Translations under genes and position numbers: made by a program
Notes under the pieces: model-generated
Told to the model about the DNA's origin: nothing
The model's input: the letters and a program-made list of their open reading frames with translations, nothing else
Database searches by the model: none
NCBI GenBank assembly: GCA_013388855.1
Contig: JACAEM010000039.1
Span: 1-55,476 of the forward strand
DNA: 55,476 nt
Direction: 5' to 3'
DNA from: Chloroflexota bacterium
GTDB lineage: Bacteria > Chloroflexota > Anaerolineae > Anaerolineales > Villigracilaceae
Part shown: in pieces, positions 34,624 through 43,758 of the stretch
How positions within the stretch are numbered: position 1 is the first letter of the stretch
How the letters are laid out: every line of letters starts with the position of its first letter

Positions 34624-35844
34624 ATGAATCCTCAATCCTACAAGTTGCGCCGCTTTTTAGGTAATTTCGCTGTGTATTTTGTGCTGACCTTCTTCGCGCT
34701 GGTGATGATCTTCCCGTTCCTATACATGCTCGCTACTTCTTTCAAGATTCCCTCGGACACGTTCCGCTACCCGCCGCGCATGTTGCCGCGCGATCCTGTC
34801 GAAATCATGGTGACCGGGTACGATGAACCGCTCCCGCTCTACTACGTGGACGTGGACGGTCAACAGAAAGAATATGCCCTTGCGCAAAGCAATATCCGGG
34901 TGGGAACCTATGCCCCGCCTGAGGACCTCAACGCCACCGTGGAACGGTATCTCTCGGAGGTGAAGCCCACCGGCGGCGCGATGAATCCGCAATCGGTCAC
35001 GGTGAACGGTGAAGAGCAAAAGCTCTTCGATGTGGAGGTGGAAGGTCAGGTGATTCCCATGATTCTCGTCAGCCAGACCACCGTCGGCGAGTTCATTGAT
35101 CCGCAAAATCCCGAGACAAAGGTCTATCGGAATGTGCGTCTCAGCGAGCCGGTGGAAAATATCAGCTGGCACCCAGAAAATTACCGTGAGGTCATCGAAC
35201 TCAACAACATGAGTCGGGCATTGACCAATACCGCGCTCGTCACCATCCTGGTCGTATTGGGTCAACTGGCGACCTCGGTGTTCGGCGGCTACGCCTTTGC
35301 CCGCCTGAAATTCCCCGGGCGCGACACGGTCTTCGTCTTCTATCTTGGCACGATCATGATCCCCTTTGTAATGCTCATCGTGCCGCTCTATCAACTCATG
35401 GTGCTCATCGGCTGGACCGACCGCCTCGCCGCGCTCATCATCCCGTGGATCTTCACCGCCTATGGCACGTTCCTGATGCGCCAGCACTTCATCACCTTCC
35501 CCAAAGAAATCGAGGAAGCCGCGCTGTTGGATGGCGCCTCGCGCTTCCAGATTCTCAAGGACATCCTGATTCCCGCCAGTGTGCCTGCTTTGGCAACCCA
35601 AGCCACTTTTACCTTCCTCTATGCGTGGAACTCGTTCTTCTGGCCCCTGGTCATCATCAACGTGGGCAACGAAAAGAACCATGTGCTTACGCTCGCCCTC
35701 AATGTCTTGCGCGGACGCGCCTCCGACACCCCCAACCTGATCCTGGCGGGCGCGGCCATCGCCATCATCCCACCGCTAATCGTGTTCATCCTTGGGCAGC
35801 GTTTCTTTGTCGAAAGCGTGGCAAGCAGCGGTGTCAAGGGATAA
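34624..35844 (+). CDS. Sugar ABC transporter permease (MalG-type) with large extracytoplasmic insert
   Basis: 406 residues against the usual 270-300. After the first helix (FVLTFFALVMIFPFLYML region) comes an insert of about 140 residues (GYDEPLPLYYVDVDGQQKEY ... SEPVENISWHPENYREVIEL) predicted to lie outside the membrane. The EAA loop is IEEAALLDGASRFQILKDIL. Start chosen at 34624 after TAGGAGGCGAACC rather than the in-frame ATG at 34603. The insert might contact the binding protein, much as the P2 loop of E. coli MalF does, but in the other subunit. Confidence 0.9.
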   Translation: MNPQSYKLRRFLGNFAVYFVLTFFALVMIFPFLYMLATSFKIPSDTFRYPPRMLPRDPVEIMVTGYDEPLPLYYVDVDGQQKEYALAQSNIRVGTYAPPEDLNATVERYLSEVKPTGGAMNPQSVTVNGEEQKLFDVEVEGQVIPMILVSQTTVGEFIDPQNPETKVYRNVRLSEPVENISWHPENYREVIELNNMSRALTNTALVTILVVLGQLATSVFGGYAFARLKFPGRDTVFVFYLGTIMIPFVMLIVPLYQLMVLIGWTDRLAALIIPWIFTAYGTFLMRQHFITFPKEIEEAALLDGASRFQILKDILIPASVPALATQATFTFLYAWNSFFWPLVIINVGNEKNHVLTLALNVLRGRASDTPNLILAGAAIAIIPPLIVFILGQRFFVESVASSGVKG

Positions 35845-35862
35845 AATTAAAGTTTTCCAGCG

Positions 35863-35890
35863 ACCGCCAGCCGAACCCGGCTGGCGGTTT
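35863..35890 (+). terminator. Stem-loop after the permease genes
   Basis: ACCGCCAGCC pairs with GGCTGGCGGT over a six-base loop, then TT. Sits between MalG-type gene and the GT-B-like gene, so the latter may be expressed at a lower level or separately. Confidence 0.6.
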
Positions 35891-35939
35891 CAAAGAATCT
35901 TTGCAAGCAATCATACCATTTTCAAGGAGAAAGGCTCTC

Positions 35940-37463
35940 ATGCTACAAAAGAAGGACGGTCAATATCAGGTATACGGCAATTCCATCACCAAAAGCCAGA
36001 CCCGCGCCGCGGATAAATGGAAGGACATGCTGGCGAAGAAGTTCAAGTACGACCCGAACGAAAAATTCAACCTGAGCGTCGAGGATCATCCCTACGGACA
36101 CGAGATCTTCGGCCTGAAGACCATCGTCCGCGACGGGCAGGGCACGCCCCTCAACAAGGAGAACGGCGTCATCGTCAGCACAATCCGCATGGGCTTCGGT
36201 CACTACCGCATCGCCATGGCGGGCGTGTCTGCCGCCAAAGCGATGGGTTTCACCCCCTACTGGCTCGACCTGCTCTCCATCCCCGGCATCACCACCGATG
36301 TGATCAACTGGTGCAACACCAATTACAGCAAATATTCGCGCATCTCCCAACGCTATCCCTGGTTCGATAAATACGTGTGGGAATCGCTGACCACCGGAGA
36401 GCCGTCTCTGCCTGGCTTGAACACGCTCTTCAACAACTGGATCGTCACCTGGCCCTGGCGTTTCCTCAAGACCGAAGTCAAAGATTACAAGATGAGCGAG
36501 TTGTTCAAGAACCTGTACGGCACGCTCCCCTCTGACATGCCTATCCTCACCTCGCACATGTGGAACTGCATGGGCGCGGTGGCGGGCGGCATGACCAATG
36601 TGGTGGACATGATGTTCGATAACTGGCCCATGGCATTCCAACTCACGGAAGGAGCCAAACATGCCGTGCAATCGCCTTCCGGCTACTACGGCTTTCGCGT
36701 CATGCGCGGCTTCGACGACAAGGGCAGGATCCTCAAGCCCACCCCGTCAGATGCGCTCTTCTACACCGGTCACCACGTGGACCATGAACTCGTCGAAAAC
36801 ATCGAAGCCGACTGTGACGACCGCCTGCGCCGCATGAAAGCCAAAGAGCCGCGCCGCTTCCTCGTCACCATGGGCGGCGCGGGCGCACAGCGCGAACTGT
36901 TCAAAGCCATCATCGAGCATGCCGTGCCCATGATCCAAAAGGACCAGATCGCCCTGTTCATCAACCTCGGCGATCACAAGAACAACTGGGAATGGCTGCA
37001 AGGCGAACTCGCCCATCACAAAGACCTGATCAACACTCACTTCACCTGGGACGACACCCGGGAATTCACCGACAGCATCCGCAAGAAGCCCGCGCACGGC
37101 TTGCATGTCTTCCTGCACGACAACACCTTCCACGCCGTGTATGCCACCAACTACCTCATGCGCGTCATGGACGTGATGATCACCAAGCCCAGCGAACTGG
37201 CCTTTTACCCGGTGCCGAAGATCTTCAACGCCCGCGTCGGCGGACACGAAATGTGGGGCGCCATTCGCGGCGCAGAGATCGGCGACAGCACCGTCGAGAC
37301 CCGCACCATCCCGCAGACTCTGCAAGCCATCGACCTCATCGCCGCCGAGGACGACCTGCTCACCCTGTTCTGCGATTGCATCGTCAAGAACAAGAGCATC
37401 GGCATCTACGATGGCGCGTACAAGAGCGTCGAACTCGCCACAGGAAAAAAATTCACAAGATGA
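35940..37463 (+). CDS. Uncharacterised GT-B-like protein
   Basis: 507 residues, soluble, no signal peptide. Residues 77-103 (VIVSTIRMGFGHYRIAMAGV) look like the N-terminal glycine-rich loop of GT-B glycosyltransferases of the MurG/MGDG-synthase type, and residues 307-330 (FLVTMGGAGAQRELFKAI) like their second-domain start. Near 404-425 MRVMDVMITKPSELAFYPVP echoes the donor-binding segment. The resemblance is only at motif level; I cannot name a family or substrate. AAGGAGAAAGGCTCTC precedes the start. Encoded in the same direction 96 bp after the importer genes, so it may act on the imported sugar or build a storage or surface glycan. Confidence 0.7.
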   Translation: MLQKKDGQYQVYGNSITKSQTRAADKWKDMLAKKFKYDPNEKFNLSVEDHPYGHEIFGLKTIVRDGQGTPLNKENGVIVSTIRMGFGHYRIAMAGVSAAKAMGFTPYWLDLLSIPGITTDVINWCNTNYSKYSRISQRYPWFDKYVWESLTTGEPSLPGLNTLFNNWIVTWPWRFLKTEVKDYKMSELFKNLYGTLPSDMPILTSHMWNCMGAVAGGMTNVVDMMFDNWPMAFQLTEGAKHAVQSPSGYYGFRVMRGFDDKGRILKPTPSDALFYTGHHVDHELVENIEADCDDRLRRMKAKEPRRFLVTMGGAGAQRELFKAIIEHAVPMIQKDQIALFINLGDHKNNWEWLQGELAHHKDLINTHFTWDDTREFTDSIRKKPAHGLHVFLHDNTFHAVYATNYLMRVMDVMITKPSELAFYPVPKIFNARVGGHEMWGAIRGAEIGDSTVETRTIPQTLQAIDLIAAEDDLLTLFCDCIVKNKSIGIYDGAYKSVELATGKKFTR

Positions 37464-37521
37464 CTATTCAGACCTGACAGCTTTCCGAAAAAAAGAATCC
37501 GCCTGCAATGCGCCACACCTG

Positions 37522-37542
37522 CCCTAGCGGGTGGCGCTAGGG
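37522..37542. terminator. Hairpin after the GT-B-like gene
   Basis: CCCTAGCG and CGCTAGGG are exact inverted copies over five bases; followed by AAATTTGTG, so a weak terminator at best. Confidence 0.4.
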
Positions 37543-38077
37543 AAATTTGTGTCCAAAAGCGTTGATCGTGGGCTTGCGAGTCGGATCCATACCAAATTTG
37601 AGACGGCAGACGGCCGCCAGTAACGCCACGCGCACACCAAAAACGTAACTTGAATGGCACGCAGACGATTCACTTTGGCGGTGGCTTCGGCTTCGTAGAG
37701 ACGCACCACCATATCGGCTCTTTGCACCAGATCATCGGATTATTCTGCAAGAGCAGTTCGTAGAGAGGGGGCGGTGGCATGGAAGAAGTCATCGCCTCCA
37801 GCGTGAAGCGGTATCTAGTCCAGATGGAGTCCACCTCATCCAACGCGGCGAGCAGCTTTCGGTCGCGTGTGACCGGCAGGTCCACAACGCTATTTGTCAA
37901 GTAGGGGGCGGTTCCCCCGTTTCGCAGTGCAGCTAAGGTTTGATCAAAAATTTGCTCTGATTCCTGCAAGGCGTCCAGCGCAGAGTCATCCCCATCCTGT
38001 ACTTGAAATGCCAGCCGCGTCATCTGCTGACGCCCCGCCAGGTTGATGACCGAAACGTCCTGTTGCTGGGTCTGCAC
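37524..38077 (-). pseudogene. Truncated, frameshifted PilJ/NarX-type sensor remnant
   Basis: The frame from 38077 gives VINLAGRQQMTRLAFQVQ, FDQTLAALRNGG and VDSIWTRYR, the pattern of PilJ/type-IV-pili MCP-like sensor domains. Near 37740 one base is missing; the other frame continues DLVQRADMVVRLYEAEATAK then VNRLRAIQVTFLV, the run into the second TM helix. Kinase or MCP output domain is absent. A decayed fragment of a sensor protein gene. Confidence 0.65.
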
Positions 38078-38150
38078 CCCAAGGCGTGAAGACGACCCTC
38101 GCTTTTGCAGGACCTTTTAGTTAAGTTTGCAGTTCGAACTGATATGGAGG

Positions 38151-39188
38151 CTATTTCGTCTCTGTCACTTTGCGGATACTACGCGGGTGTTCGACATCAT
38201 ATCCTTTTGCAAGCGTGAGGTTGGCGGCGAACAGTTGTGCCGGCAAAATACTTATCATGGGAGAAAGCCACTCAGGGACGTCTGCCGGGATTTTCAATGA
38301 GACCTGCGCCAGACTCGACACCCTTTTATCGTTGGAGATCACCACCAATTCGGCGGAAATCTCCGAACGCAAACGCTGAAGCATTCCCAACATTGAATTG
38401 AACACTCTGCCTTTTGCCGCCACTGCAAAGACAGGGTATCCGCTTTCGACCATGGCAATGGGTCCATGCGCAAAATCCGCCGAGGAGTAAGGCTCGGCAA
38501 TGATGTAGGTCAACTCCTTCAACTTCAACGCCCATTCAAAGGCGGTCGCATAATTGAATCCACGTCCAAGGACAACCGCCTGATCCATGTAACGGTAACG
38601 CTGAGCAGCCTCCGCGATGAAATCGTTTTGCTTGAGCGTTTCGTTCATCCAGGCGGGGATCTTACCCAGTTCGCCCCAGCCTTTGTTATTTCCGCTCAAC
38701 GCTGTGGAAAGCATTGCCACCGCCATCAACTCGGCAGTATAAGTTTTCGTTGCGGCGACTGCCCGTTCAGGTCCGGCATGAACATCCAGCACAAAGTCTG
38801 ACACATTCGCCAATGGCGAGTTTGGTTCGTTGGTGATGGCAAGCGTCATACATCCCTGCCGCTTCCCCTCCTCCAGAACACTGACAATATCCGGCGATTT
38901 ACCCGATTGCGACACTCCAATCACCAATGCATTTCTTAATTGGGGTGGCTTTTTATAATATGTAAACAGCGAAGGCGTCGCCAATGCGAGCGGAAGCCCG
39001 TTCATGGCTCCGAGCAAATAATTGGCATACCGTCCGGCATTGTCTGAAGTTCCGCGTGCGGCAAGAAATACATAATCGATATTATGTTTTCGAATCGCCT
39101 CCGCTATCTTTTCCACACCCTTTCTTTGGGAAGACAATAACCTTTTGATGCGGTCGGGCTGTTCATTGATTTCTGAAAATAAAGACAT
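38151..39188 (-). CDS. SIS-domain aldose-ketose isomerase / GlmS-C-like sugar deaminase
   Basis: 345 residues. Two SIS domains: LAARGTSDNAGRYANYLL with GVSQSGKSPDIV, and VLGRGFNYATAFEWALKLKE with EPYSSADFAHGPIAMV, as in the isomerase half of glucosamine-6-phosphate synthase and in AgaS/FrlB-type enzymes. The glutaminase domain is missing, so it probably acts as a phosphosugar isomerase or deaminase on an amino sugar or fructosamine phosphate. Single gene on the minus strand with remnants on both sides. Confidence 0.9.
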   Translation of the reverse strand: MSLFSEINEQPDRIKRLLSSQRKGVEKIAEAIRKHNIDYVFLAARGTSDNAGRYANYLLGAMNGLPLALATPSLFTYYKKPPQLRNALVIGVSQSGKSPDIVSVLEEGKRQGCMTLAITNEPNSPLANVSDFVLDVHAGPERAVAATKTYTAELMAVAMLSTALSGNNKGWGELGKIPAWMNETLKQNDFIAEAAQRYRYMDQAVVLGRGFNYATAFEWALKLKELTYIIAEPYSSADFAHGPIAMVESGYPVFAVAAKGRVFNSMLGMLQRLRSEISAELVVISNDKRVSSLAQVSLKIPADVPEWLSPMISILPAQLFAANLTLAKGYDVEHPRSIRKVTETK

Positions 39189-39291
39189 GACAAAACTCCG
39201 CTTCTCATTCCAATCCGGAAATGGATACCGACAACTGACCTGTCATCGCCCCTCTTCACGTCCCAGGGTGATGGGTCTTCCTGCAATTTTG

Positions 39292-39594
39292 TTAATCACC
39301 CGCATGTGACGGATAAACAGTTTCTTCACGGAAGAAAATCTTTCGAAAAGCTCGCCGAGCAGGCCCTGCCGTGAGCAACATCAGCACAGCCATCAAGACC
39401 GCAGATATCAGACACCAGGCACAAGTGGCGCCAATGACAAGGGCTCCAGGAACGTCAGATTAATCGAAAATAGGGTGCCGCCAGCGGTCATGCCAAACAC
39501 GGAGACAGCGGCAAATTGAGGCAGACGGCCATCCGCGTAGCGTGCAACCAGCCAGGAAAAGAAGGATGAGGATCAGAATCGATGATCGTTTCAT
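39292..39594 (-). pseudogene. VKOR-like protein remnant, two frameshifts
   Basis: Starts overlapping the TrmO stop (ATG at 39594: MKRSSILILILLF), shifts frame near 39565 to SWLVARYADGRLPQFAAVSV, and again near 39440 to LVIGATCAWCLISAVLMAVL. The CAWC box within a helix is the redox CXXC of vitamin-K-epoxide-reductase-like thiol oxidoreductases. The N-terminal half is missing. Confidence 0.6.
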
Positions 39595-40025
39595 TTTTTA
39601 CTCCGTGTCTCACACCAGCCAGCACTTACATTTTCCGTGCGGCGGTCGAAATCTGGAACGTAGGGCTTGATGTTAAGCAAGGGTGTTCCATCCAGCACAT
39701 CCACGCCTTCGATGATGAGCACATTGTTTTGGCGCGACAACAGTCTCACTGTGGATAGTCCAACCGGGTTCAGACGATGAGGATAACGTGTGACAAAAAT
39801 GCCGTGCACATGATCATCCAGAAACGGTTTGACATGAAGCGCGCACCCGGATGATTTATGAAAGACATACAGTAAATGAATATGAAACAGATGCTCGATG
39901 TCCCTTAAGTCATTGGCATACTTCGGAAAAACCTCCACCTGACCGATTGCCTGTGATCGTGTCACCTGAATGGGTGTCTGGCCTTTTCCGGTAAACGGCG
40001 AATGAATTACGCCGAGGATGGACAA
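39591..40025 (-). CDS. trmO: TrmO-like tRNA (t6A37) methyltransferase (UPF0066/TsaA)
   Basis: 144 residues. Hallmarks: LGVIHSPFTGKGQTPIQ, GQVEVFPKYANDLRDIEHL, KPFLDDHVHGIFVTR and the conserved HRLNPVGLSTVRLL, GVDVLDGTPLLNIKPYVP. Family members methylate t6A at position 37 of tRNA using SAM. The start is TTG at 40025; the N-terminus matches the family's usual start within a residue or two. Surrounded by decayed genes, so it might be on the way out too, but its own frame is intact. Could be a functional paralogue with another substrate. Confidence 0.85.
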   Translation of the reverse strand: MSILGVIHSPFTGKGQTPIQVTRSQAIGQVEVFPKYANDLRDIEHLFHIHLLYVFHKSSGCALHVKPFLDDHVHGIFVTRYPHRLNPVGLSTVRLLSRQNNVLIIEGVDVLDGTPLLNIKPYVPDFDRRTENVSAGWCETRSKK

Positions 40026-40043
40026 CGAAACCCATTGTTCCGG

Positions 40044-40216
40044 CTAATGCAATTTTTCCACATGATCCACAATCTGTCCATTGGCATACGCCAAAACAGT
40101 TTCACCGAATCGGCAATACCCGTGACCACCGGACGGATATTGCAAGGTTTCATGTTTTCATGGGCACCCATGCCATTCTGCATGGAAATGGTGAACGGCA
40201 TGTATGCTATACGCAA
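40044..40216 (-). pseudogene. Unrecognised gene fragment with one frameshift
   Basis: In one frame NGMGAHENMKPCNIRPVVTG and IADS, then, if a missing G near 40105 is restored, GETVLAYANGQIVDHVEKLH and a stop just before TrmO. The joined text reads like the natural C-terminus of a real protein, but I do not recognise the family. Confidence 0.35.
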
Positions 40217-40347
40217 AAAGATCGACGCGGGATTCTAATCTGTTTCACAAGTATAAAATTCTTCATACCCTGAAGGTATATCAAATATCGTGGCTTACCT
40301 TGTATTCTTTTGCCCAAATAACCCCAGGAGCGGCGTAGGCACGATGG

Positions 40348-40390
40348 TTGACGGTTTCAACCTCCTTATGCTAAACTGAAAGTGCTTTCA
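40348..40390 (+). promoter_or_regulatory. Promoter and operator of the second LacI gene
   Basis: TTGACG (40348-40353), 18-bp spacer, TAAACT (40372-40377), with the 14-mer operator TGAAAGTGCTTTCA at 40377-40390 over the expected start of transcription. The identical 14-mer lies upstream of the binding-protein gene at 43609. A separate dyad GGTTGA/TCAACC (40346-40362) overlaps the -35 box. Confidence 0.75.
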
Positions 40391-40407
40391 TATTGCTTTC
40401 ATTCACT

Positions 40408-41418
40408 ATGGCAAACAAAAAAAAATCCCCCACCATTTATGATGTCGCCAAACTTTCCGGCGTGAGCATTTCCACCATTTCACGTGTCCTGAACGCCCCG
40501 GATAAAGTCAACCCGGAGACGCGCGAACTGGTCATGTCGGCAATCGACCGCCTCGGATTTGTCCCCAAGGCAGAGGCACGCGCACGCGCATTGAAATATA
40601 CCAATCGAGTGGGTGTCATTACACCTTTCTTTACTGCCCCGTCTTTCGTTCAACGTCTGCGGGGGGTGGCGTCTACTTTGTCCCGCGCAAATTATGAATT
40701 GGTAATTTACCCCGTTGACTCAGAGGAACATCTTCAAGGGTATATCTCCTCCATCCCTATTATGAGAAACCTGGATGGACTGATCATCATGTCGCTTGCC
40801 ATTGCAGAAAGGGATGTACAGCGTCTGGTTGACAATGAAATGCAAACTGTCCTCATTGAATATGAACACGAGAAATTAAACAGTATCGTCATTAACGATG
40901 AACATGGAGGCAGGCTTGTTGCCGAGCATTTGATCGGCAAGGGACACAAGTCTTTGGGCTTTTTAGGCGACATCGAACCACCGGAGCGTTTTTCCATTCA
41001 CCCGGTGCGCTCCAGATTGCAGGGCTTTAAAGGGGCACTGGATGAAGCGGGCATCGCTCTGCGTCCCGAACACATCAAACGGGCGTCATACACTCAGGAA
41101 GACTCACGCATTGCGGCTTCGGAACTTCTGCATATGAGCAACCGCCCAACCGCCATCTTTGCCGCATCTGATGTGCAGGCAATCAGCGTCATGAAAGTCG
41201 CCCGGCAAATGAATTTGAGAATTCCCGATGATATTGCAGTCATTGGCTTCGATGACATCGATATGGCAGAATACGTGGACCTGACCACCATTCGTCAACA
41301 TTTGGATGAGTCAGGAAGATTATCAGCTGAGATGGTCCTGGCACGAATCGACGACCCAAGCCGTACATTACAACATGTCCATCTTCCGCTGACTCTCATT
41401 GAACGTCAAACGACATAA
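40408..41418 (+). CDS. LacI-family repressor of the alpha-galactoside/sucrose operon
   Basis: 336 residues. Helix-turn-helix TIYDVAKLSGVSISTISRVLNAP, hinge region and ligand domain (VIGFDDIDMAEYVDLTTIRQ). Start at the ATG 40408; an in-frame TTG at 40393 is less likely. There is no Shine-Dalgarno between the operator and the ATG, so the message has a very short leader. Co-directional with GH36 (11 bp away). The shared operator supports control of its own promoter and of the transporter promoter at 43573. Confidence 0.92.
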   Translation: MANKKKSPTIYDVAKLSGVSISTISRVLNAPDKVNPETRELVMSAIDRLGFVPKAEARARALKYTNRVGVITPFFTAPSFVQRLRGVASTLSRANYELVIYPVDSEEHLQGYISSIPIMRNLDGLIIMSLAIAERDVQRLVDNEMQTVLIEYEHEKLNSIVINDEHGGRLVAEHLIGKGHKSLGFLGDIEPPERFSIHPVRSRLQGFKGALDEAGIALRPEHIKRASYTQEDSRIAASELLHMSNRPTAIFAASDVQAISVMKVARQMNLRIPDDIAVIGFDDIDMAEYVDLTTIRQHLDESGRLSAEMVLARIDDPSRTLQHVHLPLTLIERQTT

Positions 41419-41429
41419 AAGAGGCTGCC

Positions 41430-43520
41430 ATGCCCATTCATACTTCCCCCAATTACTGGGTTCTTGAGATGCGTCACACCGCCTATGCCTTTGGGCTGAA
41501 CAAAATGGGACTGCTCTCGCATTGTTATTGGGGCAAATGCCTACCTTTCGTACAGGATTACCCCGCGCCAGTCGAGCCAGTTCACTGGCCCTCCACAGAC
41601 GGCTACGACCACTTCATTCCCGAAGAATACCCCGGCTACGCGGGCGTCAAATACATCGATCCGGTTCTCAAAGTGACCTATCCAGATGGAGTGCGGGACG
41701 TCGTGTTGGAATTTCAGGATTTTACGACCACCGCATCTCCCCAACCGACGCTTGATCTGCGTTTTAAAGACTCATTCTACCCGCTACAGTTAACCCTCCA
41801 CTACCGCATCCATGAAGAGTACGATCTCATCGAACGCTGGGCCACATTGGAGAATCTCGGCAACGACCCCGTCCTTATCGAACGCGCCTTCTCCGCCAAG
41901 TGGACCATGCCGCACGGTGACGATTACTCGCTCTCACATCTTTACGGCCGGCATATCGACGAATTTCACCTCAAGCGCGAAGCCCTCACGCCCGGCTTGA
42001 AGGTCATCGAAAGCCGGCGCATCATTCCCAGTCATCGCGCCAGCCCGTGGTTTGCGGTTGACCGCAACGCAAGCGAAGACCACGGTGAAGTCTGGTTTGG
42101 CACGCTGGCATGGAGCGGCAACTTCAAAATCACCGCCGAGGTGACCGAATTCGCATCCACGCGTATCAGCATCGGCATCAACGATTGGGACTTTGCCTGG
42201 AGACTCCTACCCGGCGAACCACTCGTCACCCCATCTGCCATCGGCGGCTACACCTCGGACGGATTCGGCGCCGCCAGCCGCATTTTTCATGATTATGTGC
42301 GCGACCGACTCCTTCCTCACGGCAAAGTCCTGCACAAGGTTCTATACAACTCCTGGGAGGCAACTCTCTTCGATGTGAACGAAGTTTCGCAATCGAAACT
42401 TGCCGCCATTGCCGCAGGCATGGGCGTGGAACTCTTCGTCATGGACGATGGTTGGTTCCACAACCGCAACCTCGATAATGCCGGCCTTGGCGATTGGTTC
42501 CCCGACAAAGTCAAATTTCCAAACGGACTTGGCGGCTTGATCAAGCGCGTCAACGAACTCGGCATGGACTTCGGCTTGTGGATTGAGCCGGAAATGGTCA
42601 ACCCGGACAGCGACCTCTATCGCGCCCATCCCGATTGGGTCATCCACTTCCCCACCCGCAAACGGACGGAAAGCCGTAATCAACTCATCCTCAACATGGC
42701 GCGGGCGGAGGTGCAAAACTACCTCATCGAAACACTCGACAAAATCCTCAGCGAAAATAACATTGCCTTCATCAAATGGGATATGAATCGCGGCATCAGC
42801 GAACCCGGCTGGGCGGATGCCCCCGGCGACCCGCGCGAACTTTGGGTCCGCTACGTGTACGGCGTGTATCACGTTTGGAGCACGCTGCGCCAAAGACACC
42901 CGGATGTCATTTGGCAATCCTGCGCCAGCGGCGGCGGACGAGCCGACTTCGGCATTCTCAAACTTGCAGACCAGGTTTGGGTGAGCGACAACACCGAAGC
43001 CACGGCGCGTTTATCCATTCAGGAAGGATATTCGCAATTTCTGCCTGCCAACACCATGGAAGCCTGGGTGACGGATTGGGGCAGGGAACTCGTACCGCTT
43101 GAGTTTCGCTTCCACGTCAGCATGTGTGGATTGCTTGGAGTGGGAGGAAACCTTCTCGAATGGAATCAGGCTGAACGTCAGGTCGGAGCCGAACTCATTC
43201 GCCTGTACAAAGAGATTCGTCCTGTCATTCAATTTGGCGACCAGTATCGTTTGATCTCATCCCAAAAGAACGGGTACTCGGCGGTGCAATATGTGAGCAA
43301 AGACAAAAACGAAGGTGTGTTGTTCGCCTTCCGCGTACACATCCCCGACCCGTTCAACCTTCCGATGATTCGCCTGCGCGGGCTGGACCCCAATGCCATA
43401 TATTCCGTCGAAGGCTTTGAGCAACCCCGCTCTGGATTGGCTTGGATGGAAACAGGCTTGAAGGTGGAGTTAAAGAACCTGCAAAGCAAGGTGATGAAAA
43501 TCCACCGCCTCTCTGCCTGA
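41430..43520 (+). CDS. GH36 alpha-galactosidase
   Basis: 696 residues. N-terminal beta-sandwich, then a (beta/alpha)8 barrel with NSWEATLFDVNE and LFVMDDGWFHNR, GLWIEPEMVNPDSDLYRAHP, the nucleophile Asp451 in FIKWDMNR, CASGGGRADFGIL and the acid/base Asp520 in VWVSDNTEA. These are the bacterial GH36 hallmarks. It should hydrolyse terminal alpha-1,6-galactose from melibiose, raffinose or stachyose. No signal peptide, so it acts in the cytoplasm on imported sugar. AAGAGG lies upstream of the ATG; it shares the LacI transcript. Confidence 0.94.
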   Translation: MPIHTSPNYWVLEMRHTAYAFGLNKMGLLSHCYWGKCLPFVQDYPAPVEPVHWPSTDGYDHFIPEEYPGYAGVKYIDPVLKVTYPDGVRDVVLEFQDFTTTASPQPTLDLRFKDSFYPLQLTLHYRIHEEYDLIERWATLENLGNDPVLIERAFSAKWTMPHGDDYSLSHLYGRHIDEFHLKREALTPGLKVIESRRIIPSHRASPWFAVDRNASEDHGEVWFGTLAWSGNFKITAEVTEFASTRISIGINDWDFAWRLLPGEPLVTPSAIGGYTSDGFGAASRIFHDYVRDRLLPHGKVLHKVLYNSWEATLFDVNEVSQSKLAAIAAGMGVELFVMDDGWFHNRNLDNAGLGDWFPDKVKFPNGLGGLIKRVNELGMDFGLWIEPEMVNPDSDLYRAHPDWVIHFPTRKRTESRNQLILNMARAEVQNYLIETLDKILSENNIAFIKWDMNRGISEPGWADAPGDPRELWVRYVYGVYHVWSTLRQRHPDVIWQSCASGGGRADFGILKLADQVWVSDNTEATARLSIQEGYSQFLPANTMEAWVTDWGRELVPLEFRFHVSMCGLLGVGGNLLEWNQAERQVGAELIRLYKEIRPVIQFGDQYRLISSQKNGYSAVQYVSKDKNEGVLFAFRVHIPDPFNLPMIRLRGLDPNAIYSVEGFEQPRSGLAWMETGLKVELKNLQSKVMKIHRLSA

Positions 43521-43572
43521 CCTCCGAATGGGTGGCCGAACCTACACTTTTTTCTCCCCGGAAAATTGCCTC

Positions 43573-43636
43573 TTGACTCTGGCATTTGAAAGTGCTATAT
43601 TATCAATATGAAAGTGCTTTCAGAGTAACACTTTCA
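43573..43636 (+). promoter_or_regulatory. Promoter with three LacI-type operator sites before the importer genes
   Basis: TTGACT (43573-43578), 17-bp spacer, TATATT (43596-43601). Operators: TGAAAGTGCTATAT (43587) in the spacer, the perfect TGAAAGTGCTTTCA at 43609-43622, and an inverted half site ACACTTTCA at 43628-43636. The perfect copy is identical to the one at the LacI gene. Confidence 0.8.
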
Positions 43637-43758
43637 CGAAGTATGAAAGACATCGCTATCGTTTATCTTCCCCTACAGGAGGTGCCCCATCACAAGATAC
43701 GATTACCTTTCGAGTCGAGCAAGGAAGTATCCAATTTTTAAATTTCGTGAGGAGAACA

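Noticed and set aside
34720-35682. 320-codon minus-strand ORF opposite the MalG-type permease
   Set aside because: Shadow frame; translation is His/Glu/Asp-rich without a recognisable fold.
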